Of a stretch of 64,000 bases of DNA, positions 44,835-55,625 are shown in pieces. Under the pieces are notes generated by a model. It ran no database searches, was not told the origin of the DNA, and worked only from the letters and a program-made list of their open reading frames with translations. Position 1 is the stretch's first letter, and each line of letters opens with the position of its first letter. The position numbers and the translations under genes were made by a program. Source of the DNA: Isoetes taiwanensis (Eukaryota > Streptophyta > Lycopodiopsida > Isoetales > Isoetaceae); the NCBI GenBank assembly GCA_021234155.1, contig JAJEKV010000064.1, positions 1,612,001-1,676,000 on the forward strand, given 5' to 3'.

Positions 44835-46875
44835 TCCTTTGGAGGGGCTGCAGGCCGAGCTGTTGAAATGGGGTGGCCCATCTGTGGTAGGGGCCCTGAC
44901 GGTGATCATTAACCAGGCTCTGAGGGAGGGGCTCCCCCAGGAGTGGATGGTTAGTAAGGTTGTTCCTGTTCATAAAGCTGGTAATACGGATGAGCCTACG
45001 AATTACCGATGCTTATGGTAAGCTCATTTGCTTGCAAAGCTCCCCGGCAGGGGTGGTGGAGAAGAAAGTCACTAAGTGGGCCGAGGAGGCAGGGTGCGGG
45101 CAATTGGCCAGCAAGCTTCGCCCACCTCACTCCACGGCGACCATATCTTCACTTTGAGAGTGTTGATGGAGGCAAGCTTAATGCGACAGGACTTGTATTG
45201 TTTGCTTTGTAGATTTTAAGATCGCATATGATACCGCCCCCCGAGACATGCCGTGGGCGAGAGGTTGCAAGAATTGCGAAGTTCCACGGGAGTTGCGTAA
45301 TGTGGTGCACCGGCTTTTATGATGGGATTTATGCCGCACCGCCTTATGAAGATAGGGCGGGTAGCTAGCACTATGGGAGTTAAGCGGGGCTGCCCGTTGT
45401 CTCCAACGCTCTTTGGGTTGTACATTGATAGCTTGGAGACGTGGATGCAAACCACCATGGGGAGCCGGGTGCAATTATCCGCTTGTGAGCCGCTTACTAT
45501 ATGCGGATGATGTAGGTTTGCTAGCCCACACGGCCAGCGATGCAAGAAGATTTGGATGCCCTCGATGGGTTCTCGTGGGGGCAACGGGAATGACAAAGAA
45601 CTTGCACAAAACTAAGCTTCTCGTGATCCCGTCTTCGCAACACCCTATCCCTGAGTTATATTACGGGGGACGGAAGTGGAGATGGTGCGGAGCTTCAAGT
45701 ATCCGGGAATTGATTCATCTTTGTGGGATGAGTGTGTGGAGAGGAGAGCCGCGGTCAGGCCGGAAGGCTCTATATGCAATGCAAAACGCGTGTTGCCGGA
45801 TAGATCTCTGGCGGATCGAGGAGAGCACACATGTTTAGGGCTTTGGTCGAGCCAGTGCTTTGCTATATGGGGTGGAGGTTTGGGGCCCAAAGAAGTTAGC
45901 AAAAACACGGGGATAGGTTGGAAAGGGTGCGAAAAGCTTTCTTGACATATAGCTTGGGGAGTGAAGGACACCGTCATCAGACGATTTTGTTGTATGAGAC
46001 GGGGTTCGCCTTTACAACGATTCGCTATCTTGCGGCATCTTACTTGCTTCCATAAGGTGGATGGGATGGATGAGCATCGCTTTGCCTCCACAGCCCGTGT
46101 TGTTAACGCTAGGCCCCCCAAATGGAAAGAGGGTATGGCACGAGCAAATCGTAAGGGGATGGTTTATGAGGTGGTCTATGGATTACCAACGATGGTGGCA
46201 CCGGCGCATTCCGGTCGACGCAATGGGCAATTGATCGCGGCTATGCTGCCACTCTGGGGATGCCTCTACTCTTCGCGGCCCAAGACAGAGCACATCACGC
46301 CACATTAATCCCCTACCTTGAGCATGGACCCCATCGGTTTGAAAGCACACATCTCGGTGAAGAAACGGAGAGCTATTGTCGCCATAAGGACGGGTTCCCA
46401 TTACCTCGAATTGAAACAGTCATTTGGGGGTGAATGGCGGGCACGGATCCCCGGGGAGGAGAGGATATGTCGGTGTTGTGAGATGCACGTGATAGAGGAT
46501 GAGCACCATGCCCTCCAATGCCCGGCAAAGATATGCCCATGTCCGAAAAGTGGCACATTGATCTTAGATGCTCGACACACCGCTACATCGATTACTCGCA
46601 TCACCTATGGTAGCGCTTGGGGAGCTTACATCCCGCAGATTTCTACCGTCGGACTTGCTCTTCTGGGGGCATGGTATTTGAGAGCCCTATCATTAGGGTT
46701 TTTCCTCCCAAGTGGGGGTTTTTTCATCCCGGTAGTAGGGATCTACTGTACAGTTACATTGTTTGTTTTTGGTGTTGGGGTTTTTGGCTTTTTGCCTGTG
46801 CTCTGCATGTACCGTCTCATAGGCCTCTGGCCTCCGTGGACGTTAAAATAAACTTCCTTCCTTCCTTCCTTCCTT
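44835..46875 (+). mobile_element. 5'-truncated, decayed LINE retrotransposon
   Basis: Reverse transcriptase can be followed through several frame breaks: PPLEGLQAELLKWGG and NYR at the start, FKIAYDT, VKRGCPLSPTLFGLYIDSLE, and RLLYADDVGLLAHT with the catalytic YADD still intact. Downstream is ERICRCCEMHVIEDEHHALQ, ending CPAKICP, a C-C-H-C type cluster often found at the end of LINE ORF2. No endonuclease domain precedes it, and the element begins where RT begins, as 5'-truncated insertions do. The 3' end is 'ggacgttaaaataaa' plus a CTTC microsatellite. A candidate target duplication is tttggacc/aaagcc (44821) versus tttggacaatagcc (46874), 12 of 14 bases. Confidence 0.75.
46853..46875 (+). 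repeat. (CTTC)n tail of the LINE
   Basis: Five to six CTTC/TTCC units directly after the conserved 3' end. Confidence 0.85.
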
Positions 46876-46879
46876 TGGA

Positions 46880-48150
46880 CAATAGCCCAAAGGCTCAAAG
46901 GCCCACATAGGCCAAAAATAAAGCCTTTTGCCACGTCCTCCTTGGCATATATCATTAGCTCGGACAAAACAGTGGTTAATCTGCACGTGTATCCGGGTTA
47001 ACCACACCCGGAGTAGATTTACAGTGTTCCGCTACAAACAACCAAGGTATTAAGCACAACCAAGGTAGAGGGAAATAGGCTCAAAGATGCATCCGGGGCT
47101 CCCAGACGCCCTGTTGAACAGGTGCCTGTTATGATCTATCACAGAGCTTAGATCATCGGCAGGGATTTCTTTGATTAGAAAGCCTGTCGGATAAGATTTT
47201 GATCATACTTTTTTGCTAGTTTTATAGTCTCAGAGAGTTCTGTAACAGGACTAGCTATATGCCTGTTTCACTCTGGACAAGTTCTTTTTTACTGAATAAC
47301 TCCTCATACCCTGAAGACAATTGGGATATTTGCATGTTATTATCCACAAGATTAGAGCACAGAATCCACAAGCAAGTTGCCTTTGCTGTCTTAGACAAAG
47401 GACAGACACAAAAAGCATTGTGATTTTTGGAGGCTCGTTCAAGCTTACGTCTATAAACTTGACTCAATATCAACAACGTGGAGTGCGGGGCAAAGCATGC
47501 ATTTTGGCCAGACAAAATATGATGCAGTTTCATTGCTGGTAGGGAGCTGTTTTCTGATCAGTAGTGAAGCCACTAACAGTACAGTGATGAGTTTCTGCAA
47601 GCTCATAACACAGCCAGGGCAGACACATAGTTCATATTACCTGCAGCTATGACCCTCCTGGTAACTCTAATGGTGGAAAACTTTTTTAGTTTAAGTGCTC
47701 AAGTAAACATAATGAGCAGGAACCCTGCCTTGCATGGATTAAATACGTGCGTCCTTTTTTTAAAAACTTGGCACAAGATAGAGAGGAAGTTTAATTAATA
47801 TAATTCAAGGTCAAACATCAGGATGTGCAACTAGAAAAAATAACCACAGGGTCTTATGACCTGTGTGTTCCAAGAATGAGGAAGTTATGTTTTCATCCAT
47901 GCAGTTTCAATTGTATTACATATGATATGATTCAGATCTTTACGTAGAAATGTCAATTCAATTCTATATTTATCTTAACAACACCCATGCATCATGCACC
48001 TTATGATGAGGGGCAGGGTTAAGTAAAGTATTAGAAGTCATATTTCTAACAATTTCTGCGTTAGAAATGCTACGCTCCTCTCTCTATACAAATGCGTGGA
48101 CATTACAATTGTTTCTAGCTATCTATCTATTATATAAATGCTCTATATAC
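46880..48150. other. no gene seen
   Basis: AT-rich spacer between the LINE tail and the first PR-1 gene. It includes 'gctcggacaaaacagtggttaat' at 46958-46980, which repeats 44675-44697 before the LINE with few differences. A fragment near 47645-47680 ('ctgcagctatgaccctcctggtaactctaatggtggaaaa') resembles the last codons of the PR-1 genes (Cys-Ser-Tyr-Gly-Pro-Pro-Gly-Asn), probably a third, dead PR-1 copy on the plus strand. Confidence 0.5.
47640..47690 (+). pseudogene. PR-1 3'-end scrap
   Basis: 'tgcagctatgaccctcctggtaactctaatggtggaaaac' parallels 'tgtagctatggccctcctggtaactatattggccaaaaac' at the end of the plus-strand PR-1 gene (50720-50762). It would read CSYDPPGNSNGGK. Nothing upstream resembles the rest of the gene. 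Confidence 0.6.
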
Positions 48151-48155
48151 TTCAG

Positions 48156-48641
48156 CTAGTATGGTTTCTGGCCAATGTAATTACCAGGAGGGCCATAACT
48201 ACAAATGATATAAACAGTGGGCCTGTTATCACACCTAAATTTAGCACAACCAAGGTTGACAGAATTACGCCAAACAACCTGAGTATAGTGCCCACATTGC
48301 TGACCATAAGCGCATGTGTTAGTATTATAGTTATAATACTTTTTCTCAGAAACCCAAGCCTGGACTGCATCAGTAGGACTCCAATTCATTCCAGAACCCC
48401 AGAACAAATTCTCACCATATGGTCCTCCTGAATGCACAAGCCTGCCATTTATGCAGTTATTGACTTGCATTTTAGCATAAGTGAGCGCATAACTGTAAAG
48501 GTTTGTGCTCCATTGCATTGAAGGAAGGCCCAGTTGTGCCCTTGCTGAATTGTGGGCTGTCAGAAACTCATCTTTCTCAGCTCCCAAAACATACACAATA
48601 TACAAGCACAGAACTAAAAAAGCTACAGAGAATTTTGCCAT
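48156..48641 (-). CDS. PR-1: pathogenesis-related protein 1 (CAP/SCP domain), secreted
   Basis: A 161-residue intronless CAP-domain protein. The start is placed at the ATG at 48641 because it opens a clean signal peptide (MAKFSVAFLVLCLYIVYVLGA); the longer in-frame start at 48713 lies upstream of the TATA box. The mature part begins EKDEFLTAHNSARAQLG. Family marks are WSTNLYSYALTYAKMQ, GPYGENLFWGSG, CGHYTQVVWRNSVNLGCAKF (CAP1) and CSYGPPGNYIG (CAP2), with the six conserved cysteines. The last eleven residues, PPGNYIGQKPY, fit the CAPE defence-peptide pattern PxGNxxxxxPY; the preceding CNYx cleavage motif is CSYG here. PR-1 proteins act outside the cell in pathogen responses and bind sterols. 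It is paired head-to-head with the gene at 50285. Confidence 0.95.
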   Translation of the reverse strand: MAKFSVAFLVLCLYIVYVLGAEKDEFLTAHNSARAQLGLPSMQWSTNLYSYALTYAKMQVNNCINGRLVHSGGPYGENLFWGSGMNWSPTDAVQAWVSEKKYYNYNTNTCAYGQQCGHYTQVVWRNSVNLGCAKFRCDNRPTVYIICSYGPPGNYIGQKPY

Positions 48642-48692
48642 TCTGTGTGTTGTGACCAAAAGCTGATAATTGCTGCGCGGTATGTGAGATGG

Positions 48693-48699
48693 TTTTATA
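48693..48699 (-). promoter_or_regulatory. TATA box of the minus-strand PR-1 gene
   Basis: TATAAAA on the minus strand about 52 bp before the ATG, inside TGCAGCCTATAAAACCA, a 17-base string also present at the other PR-1 gene. Confidence 0.75.
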
Positions 48700-48712
48700 G
48701 GCTGCATTGACA

Positions 48713-48731
48713 AGTGGGTCCGCCAATAATT
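48713..48731 (-). promoter_or_regulatory. shared PR-1 upstream element
   Basis: AATTATTGGCGGACCCACT on the minus strand, identical over 19 bases to 50181-50199. It contains GGACCCAC, which fits the TCP-factor consensus GGNCCCAC. Here it is about 14 bp from the TATA box; at the other gene about 33 bp. Confidence 0.6.
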
Positions 48732-50180
48732 CGAGGAATCTAAGAATGTACGATATAGTTGGTTAAACAGTTGATAGATTAGTTGATAAGTTGGAAAAGT
48801 CTACTGCAACATCGTGCTTGCATGAACGTGCCATGTTAAATGCGGGTTTGGCGAGAAAGGTTTTTGACATTGCAAGCTAGTTGTTTGGGAATGAGAGTCA
48901 TTTCTTGAAGCAGTAGTTGCTTTAGAGCGTCAGCCATGTGAAGCTGCCGTTTTGACATCAGTTTTTTAGTTATAGTCACGTTGTATAATATATGTTTAAA
49001 TTCCAAAAGTGGTTGATGCAAAAGGAACACTCAAAGATCAAGCTATTAGTGGTCCCAATGAATAGGGTCTTTAAAAAAATGCAAGTGGCCAACTTGCACT
49101 CTGGAAAATAGTCTTTTTGCCACAAATTTGGTCTGATAGTTAGTTAGTCTTTCGGTTGATTGCAAGTCTTATGCTTTGTATGTTGTTATAAACTAAAACC
49201 TTAAAATATTCTTGTTTGAGGATGAGATGGTGTGTGATGCGTAATTTCACAAGTATTTTGTAAAACCTTATCTACTTTAATAACTCTCTGCCACTGAATC
49301 ATTCCCTTCTTATATTGTGCTTCTTTTTACAGCTCCAAAGGTGTGAAATGTTGCCTTAACCCAGAGGACTTTTCTCTCTTGAACAATATGATTGGTTTAT
49401 TTCAGCAATTCTCCAAGTTTTCAATGTGGATTATTCTAATGGTTGAATACTTTGCTCCTCAAGTTAACCCACAAAGCTCCGCATGCTGCTACAAGCACAT
49501 GTTTGAAACATCTTCTTTTCACATTCACTAGCATATGTGTATCCGAAAGTGAGCCAGAATTTTGGGATTTCTTATTTTTGCTGAGTTCATAAGACTTTCT
49601 CACTCAATGGGTACGATGCAAAAAGCTTGCTAAATTTTAAGTAGTCTTTGACTTCTCTACATTTCCTTTTTCTTTCTCATACAAAACCCAGCTTCTAAGG
49701 AAAGATAAATATCAGTTTAAGATATTTAACGAGACCCAAATCAGGTCAATCTGTTTGCAGGTCTTCTTCGCTTGATAATGGATTGTGACATCTTTTCTGG
49801 AAAGAAAGACGCCAATTAGTTTTGTTAATCAAAGGGCCTGTACTGTTACATGACGCTAAGAATCTAGAGAAAAATCCAAACAGAAACACAAAAAGTACAA
49901 CAACGTGTTGTCTACATTTTCTTAACGTGGGATGAACCGACTAAAAAACGACGTCAAAAAGGCAGGCTCACATGGCTGACGATCCAAAACAATAACACTG
50001 ATTTAAACAATAACACTGACGTGCAATCTCAAACATCCATCTGCAAAATTGGATATATAACATGGGCACGTTCATGCACAATATGCCAAATCATCCACGT
50101 TGTAGTAGACTTTACCCAATTTCTCAACTTAATTTATCACCTGTTTCACCAACTAGACTTGCATTCTTGCACAAAACTAA
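48732..50180. other. intergenic region between the divergent PR-1 genes
   Basis: About 1.4 kb with no coding region. Apart from the shared elements at its two ends I see no further strong similarity between its halves. Confidence 0.6.
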
Positions 50181-50199
50181 AATTATTGGCGGACCCACT
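50181..50199 (+). promoter_or_regulatory. shared PR-1 upstream element
   Basis: AATTATTGGCGGACCCACT, the same 19 bases as upstream of the minus-strand gene; contains GGACCCAC. Confidence 0.6.
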
Positions 50200-50232
50200 A
50201 AGTAACTGTTAAAACGCCAAAGCATTGCAGCC

Positions 50233-50239
50233 TATAAAA
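50233..50239 (+). promoter_or_regulatory. TATA box of the plus-strand PR-1 gene
   Basis: TATAAAA within TGCAGCCTATAAAACCA, 46 bp before the ATG at 50285. Its position rules out the in-frame ATG at 50225 as a start. Confidence 0.75.
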
Positions 50240-50284
50240 CCAGCAGAGATGCTGCTAGAATTCTATCAGCCTGTGATTTCAGGA

Positions 50285-50770
50285 ATGGCAAAATTATTCG
50301 CATCATCTTTTGTTCTGTGCTTGTTTATAGGGCATGCGTTGGCTTCTGACAAAGCTGATTTTTTGAGAGCTCACAATTCGGCAAGGGCACAGTTGGGTCT
50401 TCCTGCAATGAGATGGAGCAAAACCCTGTACAATTATGCTTTCACTTATGCAAAAATGCAGGTTAACAACTGCATAAATGGCAGGCTGGTGCATTCTGGA
50501 GGGCCATATGGGGAGAATTTGTTCTGGGGTTCTGGCAAGGATTGGAGCCCGAATGATGCAGTCCAGGCTTGGGTTTCTGAAAAACAGTATTATAACTATA
50601 ATACTAACACATGCGTTTATGGCCAGCAATGTGGGCACTATACTCAGGTTGTTTGGCGTAGCTCTGTCAAACTTGGCTGTGCTAAGTTTAGATGTGATAA
50701 CAGACCTACTGTTTACATCATTTGTAGCTATGGCCCTCCTGGTAACTATATTGGCCAAAAACCTTACTAG
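50285..50770 (+). CDS. PR-1: pathogenesis-related protein 1 (CAP/SCP domain), secreted
   Basis: A 161-residue intronless paralogue of the gene at 48156-48641, of equal length and with no gap by eye. The signal peptide is MAKLFASSFVLCLFIGHALA; the mature part begins SDKADFLRAHNSARAQLG. It keeps GPYGENLFWGSG, CGHYTQVVWRSSVKLGCAKF, the six cysteines and the C-terminal PPGNYIGQKPY (CAPE-like, preceded by CSYG). Differences from its partner cluster in the signal peptide; the domain itself is strongly conserved, which suggests both are functional. The two genes are divergently arranged about 1.6 kb apart and share promoter sequence, so an inverted duplication including the promoter is likely. Confidence 0.95.
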   Translation: MAKLFASSFVLCLFIGHALASDKADFLRAHNSARAQLGLPAMRWSKTLYNYAFTYAKMQVNNCINGRLVHSGGPYGENLFWGSGKDWSPNDAVQAWVSEKQYYNYNTNTCVYGQQCGHYTQVVWRSSVKLGCAKFRCDNRPTVYIICSYGPPGNYIGQKPY

Positions 50771-52488
50771 CTACAATTTTAGGAATTACACACCTTTAGC
50801 ATATTCTCGCATAGAATTTCCACCTTGTATACCTATAACCATTTGTGAGTTTTGCATCCATCATCAATGCCATCGTTATCAAGATGCATTCTTCGATGGG
50901 ATGTCAATCAAAAACATATAGTCCATTTGAATTGATCTTATCTTGTGAATTGCCTTGAAGTGAGTTGCATTCTTCAGATTTCGAAGCCAATTATAAAGGA
51001 GTATTATAAGAAAATTCTAGAGTCAAAGAACATGCAACCCTATGGTTTGATGCACAATAGAAATAATCCTCAAACCATCTCTACAAATGTGCATGCCATA
51101 ACATACATGGTAATAACATTTTTCTTTGAGACTTTCTATCAATCCTAAACAAGTCTATATAGATGTATGGACTTGTTTACGATTGATCTTTGAAGAGTAT
51201 TTAGATATGCACTCTTATGCTTAGGTAAGTTGCTTCACTCAGTGGGTCTCTGCTTATCCGTTGAGATTGTATTCCTGTATTTGCACTTATACTTGTATTT
51301 GACTCTTTGATTAAATAAAGTCTGACGTCCTTCAACAACAACAAAAAAAGTTCATATAGATGTGCCAGCCATGGTAACATCATTTTTCTTTCAGTAGTTT
51401 TGTCAATCTGTAGCAAGTCCAAACAAAATTGCTTACTATGGTGATTCTTACTACTTTCTTCACTTATTTGAACAAGTTATTTGATCGGGCTTTGTCCCCT
51501 TGGGCTCCATGCCCATTACATTGTCCTATGTCTCAATGGACATTACAATGTTTGTGCATGGATCCTCAAATTCTCAATTATGCAACTCACTTTAGATATT
51601 ATTTCGCTAGAAAAGAAAAACATTAATCTATAAGTTAAAAATTAGTATACTAATTTCGCAAATGATATAACATTATGAGGCCCGTCAGAACAAAATAATC
51701 CAAAAGAGTAAAAAGTTCTCCTGCATGATTGCAATTTGTTTTTACTATTCAATATGTTCCATTATCTTGTTAGAATGCTATAGAGATTTTAACATATGTA
51801 AATTTATATCGCAACAACAGCCTTAATTCCAAACTTGTGCACTTGGACCCACTTTGCTCATTTCAGGATTTGCATCAGTTCGGAACAGTACAAAAAATGT
51901 TCTCGAACATGCGAGATTTGAACTTTTGATGCCCATAGAATACATGGCATGCTGTTTGTGACAACTATGGATTGCCACTGTGGAGCTCTATTCTCTATAC
52001 AACTCCAAACCCTTAAATCCTTGTTCTTCTTTTATTCTTTCTCCTATTGGTCCATCAACCTAGTGGGGTTTGAACCTAGATAAAGACAAAGAAAATGTGG
52101 TCACAATACGCTAGGCATTTGATATTCCTATATTGATTCTTTCTTTTTAGACCTTCTATATTGCTCATTCCCTCATAAGTGCTCGTCCTTAAGGTTACCA
52201 CTGCTTTACTTATTCTTCTATGTTGCAAAGTAGACTACATAGTCGATGGTATTCAAGAAATGCACTTTTTATTTCCTTTGAATGTGTTGCAAACTAGACT
52301 ACATAGTCTAAGGTTGAAAAAACTTCACCAAAGAATTGCTACTTTACCGTTAATGATGTGTCCGAGAAACTTAGGCCTGAGGCCCGTTTACCATTCATAC
52401 ATTTTTGGTCCGAAAGCATAATCACATATAGCAAAGGCCTATAAGCACATCTTTTCCTCAAAGTTGTTAATCTGTTAAAGCGCTCGAA
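50771..52488. other. no gene seen
   Basis: AT-rich spacer between the PR-1 gene and E2. A short direct repeat, 'aactagactacatagtc' versus 'aagtagactacatagtc' (52228 and 52291), is the only structure noted. Confidence 0.5.
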
Positions 52489-52492
52489 GGCA
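52489..52492. repeat. GGCA target-site duplication, left of E2
   Basis: GGCA directly precedes GGGTGAAAG; the same four bases follow CTTTTACCC at 60254-60257. Confidence 0.75.
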
Positions 52493-52520
52493 GGGTGAAA
52501 GTATGCTGGTGGGTATCAAA
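52493..52520 (+). repeat. E2 left terminal inverted repeat
   Basis: GGGTGAAAGTATGCTGGTGG then GTATCAAA; inverse of 60226-60253 with one mismatch. Confidence 0.9.
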
Positions 52521-52813
52521 TAAACGCGGTTCAGCACCCAGCACCAGCACCCTTCATACTATTTTTTCCACCCTTCACCAATTGAAGTGTAACCTATGCT
52601 ATGCCCGTCACTTCACATAGGGCGTACTGCTTCAATCATAACCCGCTAATACCCACCGTTGAACTAATGACCTGCGGACCGAAGGGTAGCGAATTTTGAA
52701 TTTGTAATTTGCAACCGTGCTCCCCACCTTTTGCTACTCCGGCCAAATAGCCCGCGGAGAAGAAGCTCGAGAATTTCCGCATTCACTCTAGTATTCCAAA
52801 ACTCAAACGCACT

Positions 52814-53345
52814 ATGGTGAAGAAGGTTGTTAATCCGCCGGCTCAGCCAGCAATTCCAATGGATGCCATGCGCAGGGTAAGCAAAATGCACTGCCAATTT
52901 TGATGGCTTACGATGCCCTGTTAATTTGTTTTTCTTGCTTTCTTTCAGCCCGTAAGAAACGCGTGCCTCTAAGACCGGGACCGGCCGATTGCCGAACCGA
53001 GGAGGACTTCCATGCTTATCTTGGTCTATCAAACGAGGGTGTACATCCCTCTCAATTTCTCGAACGGATGTGATATCTGCAGCCCGATATAATGAGGTTT
53101 GGGACACCAATGGTGTCATTCCCAACAAGACATCCATCGACAAAGTAAGGCCAGAGCATGAAGAAGCTCTAATTGAGCTGTTGAGCAAGATATACCCAGA
53201 AGGGTTGAAGAATAGAGAAGTAAGGAAGACGGTTTCCTTTTTATTTGCATTCAACAACTGCCAGAGGGCCAAGCAGGATCCAGAAAATTTCAAGGTTAAT
53301 TGGGCGGCGATGGCGGCAAAAGCGAGCCTATTCGAGCAAGGTCAA
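52814..53345 (+). CDS. N-terminal exons of the E2 FCP1-like gene
   Basis: Exon 1 from ATG 52814 reads MVKKVVNPPAQPAIPMDAMR and ends at a good donor (AGG/GTAAGC, about 52876). An acceptor (CTTTCTTTCAG, about 52948) opens exon 2: RKKRVPLRPGPADCRTEEDF, HAYLGLSNEGVHPSQFLER, then after a one-base shift near 53065 TDVISAARYNEVWDTNGVIP and EEALIELLSKIYPEGLKNRE. The exon 1-2 join does not keep frame as written, so at least two small indels are present. The family is unknown; the EEALIELLSKIYPEGLKNRE part looks like a helical, possibly DNA-binding domain. Confidence 0.5.
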
Positions 53346-53804
53346 GAGTGAACCCCAAAGACCGGCCTCCCCAGGAGCACAAAGCCAGAGCCCAAAAAAT
53401 CACAAAGCAGACAACAAAGACTGAAAAGCATAGCGAGAAAGGCCCGCCTCAGCAGAATCACTTAGCCAGAAAATTAGAAGGGAGGTTGTCATTCGTGAGT
53501 ATTGAATGTGTCCAAAGAAGATTCTCAAATTTTATGGGGAAAATATTTCCGTCTGAAAGCATGATCCAAGATATGCAGAAGCCCTAAAAATGCAAAGCAG
53601 AGTGACCTAGTGTCAAAGAAGGAACAGTCGCACAATCTCGTGCAAAGGGCACCTTCTTCTACCACCGCAGAGGGGAAGTTGAAGACCATAAAGGATAATA
53701 TTGCACGCCTTCAAGCACTACCGATCCTAATGCAAAAATCTCTCGAGATTCATTCTTTGGAGGGGAGAAAGATATGGCGTAATATATGTCAAGTCCCTAC
53801 TTGA
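53346..53804 (+). CDS. charged middle region of the E2 FCP1-like gene
   Basis: Two frames follow: basic and Gln/Lys-rich (KARAQKITKQTTKTEKHSEK, ending near 53585 at a stop) and TTAEGKLKTIKDNIARLQAL with LMQKSLEIHSLEGRKIWRN to 53804. The second looks helical and occupies the place of the coiled-coil exon of E1. Confidence 0.35.
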
Positions 53805-53984
53805 AATGGGGGTGGGCCAATAGATCAAACCTGTAGTAAAAAAGGTGGCTGCACTAATCTGGCGAGATTGCCAACAACGAGTCCCTCCTTGCAAAAGCCC
53901 AAAGAAGACTTACGAGAATGTCACCAGCCGAGGGAGCCGACCAAGAGAAATGATCACCGGGTCGAAGATCACTCCAATACCATT

Positions 53985-54175
53985 CGATTGCCAATTGGAG
54001 ATGAGGAGAGATGCTCCACCGTGGTCTTGCATTCCGTGATGATTACACCCTCGACTGCGGGATGAAATGTGGACATCATTATCACGTTAGCTGCACCCGG
54101 TTTGCTCATGGAAAAAGGATGTCGCCGAGTGCCGCAGAGACCATTCCTCTGAGGGTTAGTGCGGGAAATAGGTAA
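53985..54175 (+). CDS. zinc-type segment of the E2 FCP1-like gene
   Basis: One frame reads DDYTLDCGMKCGHHYHVSCT then RFAHGKRMSPSAAETIPLRV. C-x-H-x2-H-x2-C (CGHHYHVSC) matches CSHQYHLPC at the same relative place in E1. A CxxC partner upstream is not clear in the same frame. It was found by reading all frames; no long ORF covers it. Confidence 0.4.
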
Positions 54176-55625
54176 GCTTAATACAATGAAAGGGAAGTGT
54201 TGCATCTTTGGAACATCTCACAAAACCGAGAAGAAGATAATTGATGTTGATGAGCATGTAGCCACAACTCCCCGAGCAGCGGGGAAAAGGAAACAGTCAA
54301 CACACCAAAAGTAAAAGGACCCCGTGGATCAGCCAAGCACAAGTCCACAAGGGTTCACACTCCACAGCCAAGACATGGGAAAAAAGGTGCATGCCTATTT
54401 TCAGGGTCTCATTTTGAATTGGCAAAGATTAGAAGGTGCTTGTAGACATTGGACAACAAACTACCGGCCATCTTGAAAGACATCGCAAAGACTGGCAAAG
54501 CACGCACAGTCTTTGGAGACACCAAAGCATGCAGAATCCAAGGGAGATTCAAGTAGTACTGATGGTGCCAACAATTATATTGTAGTTCCAAATTCTGCAG
54601 CTGCCTCTACAAAGGCCTCCTGTAACATCATTCTTGTCTGCGAGGGAAGGAAAACGATGGCGAAGATGTCGGCAATCGATTCGCATCGTTAAGCGGTGAG
54701 CAGTTGACAAGGTCAAGGGCCGTGAAGGTTGTGGAAGAAGAAAGTGAGGGTGAGTCGAAAATGACCTTGATGAGGGCGTCCCCTATAGAAGTATCATTTG
54801 GAAAAAAAAAACAAAGCTAATATAATTTTGCCTTATGTATTTCAGGCAAGCAAACCTTGATTTTGCAAGACAACCCTAAACCATCAGCCAAAAGGTTTTT
54901 GTTCAAACAATTAATATATTTGATCCATGTTTTATTCCACCTTTAATGTGCAAATTTTGGTTTGGATTATTCATTCAACTTAGGCTTCTGTAAAAACTTG
55001 TCTGCAGAAAAAGAAGGCAGCCAATGGTTATACTTAGTGAATCTGATGAAGAAGACAATACAGATAAAGAAGTGCCAGCACAAACTCTAACATACAAAAG
55101 GTGCCTGTTATCCTGTTACATTTCAGAATATGTATTCTCTACAAATTTCAGTTGTTAATTGGAGCTCATCCTTGCATGCAGGAGAACAAGACAGGTCGTG
55201 AATGAAGAACCCGAGGACAAAGGCACTGCAAGGGTTACTGATAGCCAGGAAACACCCATACATTGGGGGCAGGGAGATACTAATAAGGATGTATCTAACT
55301 ATGGCTATCAGCACTCTCCATCATCTGGTAGCAAAGATAAAGCGAGTCCAAAGAATTCGCAAAGAAGGTCCAAAGACTCGATAGCACTTCCCAACAGAGT
55401 CCGGACACATCGCAGGCGGGGACAAGCACGATGCAAAGACACATCGACGGTGGTTGCAAACGCCGAGGGATGGACACCCGTGACGGAAGTTGATGGTGCT
55501 TGACACCGCACGCATACACCTGCAGAGAGAATGAACGGGAAAATCTTGCCTCCACCACAAACGAACCATGTTGTAAAAGAAACAAGTAAGTACCTCATTT
55601 GCGGACCCGGTATCATGAGTTTGTG
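54176..55625 (+). other. low-complexity linker of the E2 FCP1-like gene, with introns
   Basis: The region contains Ser-, Lys- and Asp-rich scraps (LTRSRAVKVVEEESEGESKM near 54700; RTRQVVNEEPEDKGTARVTD near 55190; KDKASPKNSQRRSKDSIALP near 55340), separated by AT-rich, intron-like sequence with AGGCAAG/GTGCCTG junctions. No domain is recognised. Just before 55625 a different frame reads RYHEFVEWGNRRG, which corresponds to RPGWAEFIDWC of the E1 FCP1-like domain. Confidence 0.35.

Noticed and set aside
44675-46980. 'gctcggacaaaa.agtggtta' flanking the LINE as its target duplication
   Set aside because: It does not abut the microsatellite tail or the start of the RT homology; the shorter repeat at 44821/46874 fits better, though it is imperfect.
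48138-48431. ORF antisense to the minus-strand PR-1 gene
   Set aside because: Shadow of the conserved PR-1 coding frame; the same shadow appears opposite the second PR-1 gene.
50225-50284. Upstream in-frame ATG for the plus-strand PR-1 gene
   Set aside because: It lies before the TATA box and would hide the signal peptide behind 20 extra residues.
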